Assembly (NCBI GenBank): GCA_009781535.1
Contig: WQXX01000008.1
Location: forward strand, 1 to 17,523
Origin: Coriobacteriia bacterium
GTDB taxonomy: Bacteria > Actinomycetota > Coriobacteriia > Coriobacteriales > UBA8131
DNA: 17,523 bases
Direction of reading: 5' to 3'
The position numbers and the translations under genes were made by a program. Below the pieces are notes generated by a model, which did not search any database, had not been told where the DNA came from, and saw only the letters and a program-made list of their open reading frames with translations. Numbering within the stretch: position 1 is the first letter of the stretch; each line of letters begins with the position of its first letter. Below are positions 13,423 to 17,523 of this stretch, piece after piece.

Positions 13423-15561
13423 ATGGCTAATGGATATGCAGGAAAAATCCTGAGAATCAATCTAACTACGCAGGCAGTTTCTACGATCCCCACCAGTAAC
13501 TATGAGGAATGGCTCGGCGGGGCAGGTATGGGCGCTGCGATTTTCTGGGATCTGTGCACGGATAAAACCGTGGACGCTTTCGACCCGAAGAACGTCTGCG
13601 TTATGACGACGGGGCCGCTCTGTGCCTCAGGCACTCCCAGCTGCGGGCTGACACTCATGGTGGGTCTTGGGCCCTACACTCATCCCAAGAAATGGTTTAC
13701 CCGATCCTGCTCAGGCGGGCATGTTGGCGCACAACTCAAGTATGCCGGTTATGACGGCATCGCCTTTGAAGGCAAAGCGGCAAATCCCGTATGGATCAGC
13801 ATCATCAATGACAAAGTTGAATTCCACGATGCCTCCAAGACAGGCGATAGACTCTGGGGAGAAAACGCCTGGAGGACACAGGAACTGGTCTATGATTTAA
13901 TGACAGGGAATCACAATTATCCCAACTGGTTTGATGCAGGCGATGGAAGCACCTTGCAGAGGCCAGCGGTTTGCGCTATTGCCCAGTCTGGTGAGAATCT
14001 GTGCCGTAACGCGGCTATCACACAGAATGCCGGTGGTAGTTTCAGCCAGGGCGGTTTCGGCGCGGTCTGGGGTTCAAAGAACCTTAAAGCCATCGCCGTC
14101 ATCGGAACGGGCAGCGTAGAAGTTGCCGACCCCGCAGCCCTTCTGGCAGCACGTATTAATTACAAGGAAAACATCGGTTATCAGATGGACGAGCCAGTGC
14201 CTGGCGCCAGAGTGCCCAGGCCCAACAACAACCGCCCGCCTGGAACCAAGGTCTACTCAGCCGGTCACCTGGTCGGTTGCCCCGGCTGCTTTGCACCTTG
14301 CAAGAAGCACAGCTCCATCAATGGTCTGAACGAGGGTACCTGCGGTCAAAGCCACTGGTACATCACAGCCATGAACGACGAAGTGTGGTATAAGGCACAG
14401 GATCTGTCTGACATCTACGCCCTGAATACCAATGACATGTCGTTTGATGACACCTTCGATTATCTGATGCATCTCTACAGGAGAGGCGTTTTAGGTAAGG
14501 GCAAGCAGATCGACGCGGGAGACTTCCCCTTCGAGGAGATCGAAGACGGAACGTATGCCGGAGCCTTGGCATACTGCGAGGCAATCGCGCTCAGAAAAGG
14601 CATCGGTGACGATCTTGCAGAAGGTATCGTCCGCGCCGCTATCAAATGGGGCAGATACGATGAGGACGCAGCAACCGGTCTGCTCCCCACGCCCAACTAT
14701 GGCATCATCTACCATCACACCTTCTCGAATCCCTATTGGGCATATGCACAGCTCATGGGCGACAGGGATCTCAATGAGACCTCTGTACAGTCCTATCCGA
14801 CCTACATCGAAGGTCAGTCGATTCCGCAAGTACTGGAGCGCTGGGTCAAGAAGATGGGTAAGTATGCCAATAACGACATTAATATGTTCGACTGCAGCTG
14901 GCAATTAACTGACGGCAGCAATATGGCACGGGCAAAAGCGACTGGCTTCTATTCAGAAAGCAAGGCTAGGCTTGTTGCTTGGGAGCGGTATTGGTGCTAT
15001 GGCTGGATGCATTCTCTCGGCGTCTTCTGCAAGACCGCTTGGAGTGGAGGTTACTGGTTTGCTGGCGTTGGTCCCGAATTCGAAGGCTTCACTCCTGATC
15101 TGGAACTCAGCTTCGCAGAGGCTGTATTGGGCAAGAAGCTCTCGTTTGATGACGTCATGGACGTCGGTCGCAAGACATTCCTGCTCTTCCGTTCGATTTA
15201 CGCCGCACAAGGCCGCGTCCGCGATGACGAGGTCTTTGCACCTTGGTGCTATACACCAGGCGACAACACCTTGGATGAGCTTGAGGATCCCGGTGTGGAC
15301 GGACCGAAGTTCTCACCAGCCGCACGCGAAGGCGAACACCCCACGAGAAAAGACAAGCCCGTCTTTAACGGAAGCACATGGGAGCTGGACAATATCACCA
15401 AGTTCTTCGTTGACCATGACGCATTCGAGGAGTGGAAGACCAAGTTCTACAAGCTGACTGGTCTTTCTGAGACCACGGGTCGGCCGACTCGTGCCACGCT
15501 TGAAGCCGTCGGAATGAAGAAGCAAGCCGACGACCTGCAGGCTCTCAACAGACTGGGATAA
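13423..15561 (+). CDS. AOR-family tungsten/molybdenum oxidoreductase, YdhV-like (copy 2)
   Basis: A 712-residue paralogue of the protein at 10072-12210, aligning along its whole length with very few gaps. Cluster ligands are Cys286, Cys289 and Cys293 (CPGCFAPC) with Cys536 (SLGVFC). Long shared segments include NPVWISII, AQSGENL, FGxVWGSKNLKAI, LNETSVQ and WERYWCYGWMHSLGVFCKTA. Differences cluster around residues 74-110, 135-175, 265-325 and the region after 600, where substrate pocket or partner contacts may lie. It has no signal peptide, so co-export with the Tat lipoprotein is likely. AAGGAG precedes the ATG. It is presumably a second enzyme with a related but different substrate, or one made under different conditions. 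Confidence 0.9.
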   Translation: MANGYAGKILRINLTTQAVSTIPTSNYEEWLGGAGMGAAIFWDLCTDKTVDAFDPKNVCVMTTGPLCASGTPSCGLTLMVGLGPYTHPKKWFTRSCSGGHVGAQLKYAGYDGIAFEGKAANPVWISIINDKVEFHDASKTGDRLWGENAWRTQELVYDLMTGNHNYPNWFDAGDGSTLQRPAVCAIAQSGENLCRNAAITQNAGGSFSQGGFGAVWGSKNLKAIAVIGTGSVEVADPAALLAARINYKENIGYQMDEPVPGARVPRPNNNRPPGTKVYSAGHLVGCPGCFAPCKKHSSINGLNEGTCGQSHWYITAMNDEVWYKAQDLSDIYALNTNDMSFDDTFDYLMHLYRRGVLGKGKQIDAGDFPFEEIEDGTYAGALAYCEAIALRKGIGDDLAEGIVRAAIKWGRYDEDAATGLLPTPNYGIIYHHTFSNPYWAYAQLMGDRDLNETSVQSYPTYIEGQSIPQVLERWVKKMGKYANNDINMFDCSWQLTDGSNMARAKATGFYSESKARLVAWERYWCYGWMHSLGVFCKTAWSGGYWFAGVGPEFEGFTPDLELSFAEAVLGKKLSFDDVMDVGRKTFLLFRSIYAAQGRVRDDEVFAPWCYTPGDNTLDELEDPGVDGPKFSPAAREGEHPTRKDKPVFNGSTWELDNITKFFVDHDAFEEWKTKFYKLTGLSETTGRPTRATLEAVGMKKQADDLQALNRLG

Positions 15562-15595
15562 ACCGAAACCTTATCTCACAACAGGTTTTGAAAAC

Positions 15596-15639
15596 AGGCG
15601 GCTGGGAAGGAGACTTCCCAGCCGCCTTGCTTTATAATT
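15596..15639 (+). terminator. terminator after AOR copy 2
   Basis: Perfect 14-bp stem AGGCGGCTGGGAAG (15596-15609) / CTTCCCAGCCGCCT (15614-15627) with loop GAGA, followed by a T-rich stretch (TGCTTTATAATT). It starts 34 nt after the AOR stop. The trailing TATAAT (15633-15638) could also be a -10 element for fdhD, but no -35 match is seen. Confidence 0.8.
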
Positions 15640-15689
15640 GCAGCGCTCTAAAAAGCGGCTATCTGTAACTCTGAGAGAATGGATCATGC

Positions 15690-16502
15690 GTGCAGACAGA
15701 AACAAAATGCTCTGTGTACTCAAGTGTACATAAGGTAACAACTCTTTCGCGCTGTGGACAACGGAGCTCGATAGACAAGAATATTCTGAATGAGAAAGCC
15801 GTCGAGGTTTATATCAACGGCGTTCGCTCTATGCGCATCACCTGCACGCCCACTGATCTGAAAGAACTGGTTGTTGGAAGGCTGCATTCCGAAGGTTACA
15901 TCTCATCGTTCGAATGTATCAAGTCAGTTGATTTTACAAAAGACCTCAGCACGGTTAACGTTGTGCTTGATCGTGAGGATGAACCTGGCGAGAAAAGCCT
16001 GGTTCAAGTGATACCTTCTACCGGTGGAAACGGCGAGGTGATGCGTAGATATGCTTCCACAGACATATCATTTAAAGCGTATGATCCAATCGTATGGGAT
16101 AAAAATGCTATCTTTAACCTGTATGAAGATTTCCTCCTCGACACCCCTCTTCACACTGTCACAAAAGGAACGCATAGTTGCCGTCTTGCAGTTGATGGCA
16201 CGATAGTCTTTATCTCCGAGGATATCGGGCGGCACAATGCCTTTGACAAAGCCATCGGGTATACGCTCATACACTCCATAGATATTACACGCACGTTGTT
16301 CTTTATCAGCGGGCGAATCCCCGTTGATATGGTTTCCAAGGCAATCAGAGCAAGGATTCCTGTGCTTGCAACAAAGGCAGCTCCAACCGACCAGGCAGTG
16401 ATGCTCGCCCAAAACTACGGGCTGACGCTGATTGGCCTGGTAAACGCCAACCAGCTCCTTGTGTTCTCCGGGGCAGAGTTTGAGAGCACAAAGGAGTCGT
16501 GA
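15690..16502 (+). CDS. fdhD: FdhD-like sulfurtransferase, cysteine pair missing
   Basis: A 270-residue FdhD family protein, normal length. Landmarks are NEKAVEVYINGVRSMRITCTPTDL, ELVVGRLHSEGYI (60-71), THSCRLAVDG, EDIGRHNAFDK (177-187), ISGRIPVDMVSKA and the terminal APTDQAV...GLTLIG. FdhD passes sulfur from IscS to the molybdenum cofactor of formate dehydrogenase and binds bis-MGD. In E. coli this needs a CxxC loop (Cys121, Cys124). The matching loop here reads STGGNGE (110-116), with Gly at both Cys positions. Cys164 in THSC is kept. The start is GTG at 15690 with only a weak ribosome binding site (GAGAG). No formate dehydrogenase gene is in the window. The client may be an AOR-type or PsrA-like enzyme, but that is speculative. 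Confidence 0.88.
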   Translation: MQTETKCSVYSSVHKVTTLSRCGQRSSIDKNILNEKAVEVYINGVRSMRITCTPTDLKELVVGRLHSEGYISSFECIKSVDFTKDLSTVNVVLDREDEPGEKSLVQVIPSTGGNGEVMRRYASTDISFKAYDPIVWDKNAIFNLYEDFLLDTPLHTVTKGTHSCRLAVDGTIVFISEDIGRHNAFDKAIGYTLIHSIDITRTLFFISGRIPVDMVSKAIRARIPVLATKAAPTDQAVMLAQNYGLTLIGLVNANQLLVFSGAEFESTKES

Positions 16503-16969
16503 TGACTCAGCAAAACCTTCCGATAGTCCGGGTTACGGGAGTACTTGTCGAGCAGGGGTCGGTACTATTGATAAGACAAGAGCTCGAGGAGCGCTCCCAT
16601 TGGACGTTGCCAGGCGGTCAGGTAGAATTCGGGGAGACGCTAAAGGATTGTCTGGTACGTGAGATGCGCGAGGAAACAGGTCTGGAAGTAGAGGTCTTAG
16701 ACCTTCTGTACCTATGCGATAGATTCAAAAGCCTTAGCAAACATGTTGTTGACGTCAGTTTTCTGGTGCGGCGGACAGGCGGCCAGCTGTTTGAAGAATC
16801 GTTATCAGATGGATGTAAAGAGCGGATTGCGGAGATACGAATGGTTCCTTTCTCCCAGGTTGAGGAGCTAGGATTATCAGAAACCTTCGCCCAACTTTTG
16901 GAAAATGGCTTACCCAACAAAGGCAGTTACCAAGGGGAGTTCCACAGATTCTGGAATGGCAAGAGCTGA
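16502..16969 (+). CDS. Nudix hydrolase
   Basis: A 155-residue protein with a perfect Nudix box, GX5EX7REUXEEXGU, at residues 39-61 (QVEFGE ... REMREETGL). The family hydrolyses nucleoside diphosphates linked to another group, using Mg2+ held by the box glutamates. The residues that set the substrate are not diagnostic here. The start is ATG at 16502, five bases after AAGGAG (16491-16496); a GTG at 16499 is the alternative. The ATG shares one base with the fdhD stop (TGATG), so the two genes are translationally coupled. A functional link to FdhD is not known. No terminator was seen downstream. Confidence 0.9.
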   Translation: MTQQNLPIVRVTGVLVEQGSVLLIRQELEERSHWTLPGGQVEFGETLKDCLVREMREETGLEVEVLDLLYLCDRFKSLSKHVVDVSFLVRRTGGQLFEESLSDGCKERIAEIRMVPFSQVEELGLSETFAQLLENGLPNKGSYQGEFHRFWNGKS

Positions 16970-17060
16970 ATTACTTCTTCTCAAAGCAGTAATCCCATCA
17001 CTTCTGAACAAAATGTCCATTGCCGGGACTATGAGTGGCTCAGCGCCCAAGGGGTTATCT

Positions 17061-17180
17061 AATTAATCCGCTGTCAGTCGAAAAACCTATGTGAAATACA
17101 AATAATCCGACCATTAGTCGAAAAACTTGCAAGAAATGCAAGTTTTCAGACTGTTAGCCGAAGAAACTGTTATACTCTTT
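17061..17180. promoter_or_regulatory. three 40-bp-phased repeats with a 25-bp palindrome, upstream of the ATPase
   Basis: The motif [CT][CGT][AG]T[TC]AG[TC]CGAA[AG]AAAC-like starts at 17071, 17111 and 17151, exactly 40 bp apart. The copies read CTGTCAGTCGAAAAAC, CCATTAGTCGAAAAAC and CTGTTAGCCGAAGAAAC. Between the second and third lies a perfect inverted repeat AAAACTTGCA (17122-17131) / TGCAAGTTTT (17137-17146) with a 5-nt loop. An extended -10 promoter element, TGT-TATACT (17168-17176), follows directly, so the third repeat covers the -35 region. This looks like a cooperative operator for the ATPase gene. The stretch 16970-17060 shows nothing recognisable. Confidence 0.55.
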
Positions 17181-17208
17181 TCACAAACAAAGCTGTGGAA
17201 GGAATTGT

Positions 17209-17523
17209 ATGATACCGCGCCCGGACTATACCGACAAACTCTATACCTTTAAGAGCAGCGACATGGTCAAAGTCCTTATAGGTGTACGTCGCTGCGGAAA
17301 ATCATCACTTCTCAAATTGTTCAAGCAGAACCTCCTCAGCCAAGGCCTCTCAGACAGTCAATTCATCGAAATCAACTTCGAATACCCGGGGTTCCTCAAA
17401 CTGCAGGAGCCTCAGGAGTTCTATCGATATGTCAAAGACCGCATCATCTCCGGGCAGGAGATGTATCTCTTTGTCGATGAGGTTCAAGAGCTGAAGGAGT
17501 GGGCAAAGACCATCAATGGAATC
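17209..17523 (+). CDS. AAA-type ATPase, DUF4143 family, 3' end outside the window
   Basis: The first 105 codons of a longer gene, open to the window edge. Residues 25-33 are the Walker A loop GVRRCGKSS, in the GxRRxGKS form typical of the AAA/DUF4143 family. Residues 85-93 are Walker B (MYLFVDEVQ, with Asp90 and Glu91). Full-length members are usually 380-450 residues with a C-terminal DUF4143 domain. Their function is not established. AAGGA (17199-17203) precedes the ATG. These genes are patchily distributed and often multi-copy in gut anaerobes. It stands apart from the Nudix gene, with its own repeat-rich promoter region. Confidence 0.8.
   Translation, partial: MIPRPDYTDKLYTFKSSDMVKVLIGVRRCGKSSLLKLFKQNLLSQGLSDSQFIEINFEYPGFLKLQEPQEFYRYVKDRIISGQEMYLFVDEVQELKEWAKTINGI

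Larger units (their letters stand above)
12614..15627 (+). repeat. tandem module copy 2 (operator, Fe-S gene, AOR gene, hairpin)
   Basis: Second of the two direct repeats described at 9270-12261. It includes 59 identical bases inside the Fe-S gene (12969-13027 = 9625-9683) and 44 identical bases near the end of the AOR gene (15460-15503 = 12109-12152), while many neighbouring codons differ. Confidence 0.9.

Noticed and set aside
9270..15627. Composite transposon or phage origin of the duplicated modules
   Set aside because: No transposase, integrase, target-site duplication or terminal inverted repeats are seen. The repeats are direct and gene-aligned, which fits simple tandem duplication.
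17061..17180. CRISPR array
   Set aside because: Only three imperfect repeats with short spacers, and the unit includes promoter elements. There are no cas genes, so a regulatory array is the better reading.

Overview
The window looks like chromosome of an anaerobic, respiring, Gram-positive-type bacterium, most likely Coriobacteriia / Eggerthellaceae. This is an inference from gene content: several Tat-exported iron-sulfur oxidoreductase modules, a LuxR regulator with a 12-helix membrane domain, lipoprotein-anchored redox proteins, and medium GC content. No rRNA or tRNA gene is present to confirm it. No CRISPR array, transposase or phage gene was seen.

Layout. (1) 131-2605, minus strand: a rhodanese-fold lipoprotein whose catalytic Cys is replaced, a possible 75-codon ORF coupled by overlaps on both sides, a Tat-exported PsrB/NrfC-type 4Fe-4S protein, an NrfD/PsrC-type membrane quinol subunit, then a clear terminator. 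No molybdopterin catalytic subunit follows inside the window. (2) 2880-7560, plus strand: a four-gene copper-handling operon made of an HMA/DsbD-like (TauE/SafE-annotated) membrane protein, a tandem cupredoxin lipoprotein, a CopA-type P1B-1 ATPase and a CopZ chaperone. (3) 7582-9027, minus strand: a 12-TM LuxR-family regulator, divergent from region 4. (4) 9270-15627, plus strand: two tandem copies of one module. Each has a palindromic operator candidate, a Tat-lipoprotein carrying four 4Fe-4S clusters, a 712-residue YdhV-like member of the aldehyde ferredoxin oxidoreductase (AOR) family, and a terminator hairpin. (5) 15690-16969, plus strand: an FdhD-like protein lacking its Cys pair, overlapping a Nudix hydrolase. 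(6) 17061-17523, plus strand: an array of 40-bp-phased repeats with a large palindrome in front of a DUF4143-type ATPase gene that runs off the window.

How the parts may work together (inference). The duplicated AOR modules are the most distinctive feature. The catalytic subunit has no signal peptide, while its partner has a twin-arginine lipoprotein signal. The pair is therefore probably exported together and anchored on the outer face of the membrane, where it would act as a tungsten- or molybdenum-dependent oxidoreductase on an unknown substrate. The adjacent membrane LuxR protein is the natural candidate regulator, and the palindrome repeated in front of both modules is the natural candidate binding site. 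FdhD downstream fits cofactor maturation. The copper operon and the PsrBC-like operon look like separate units.
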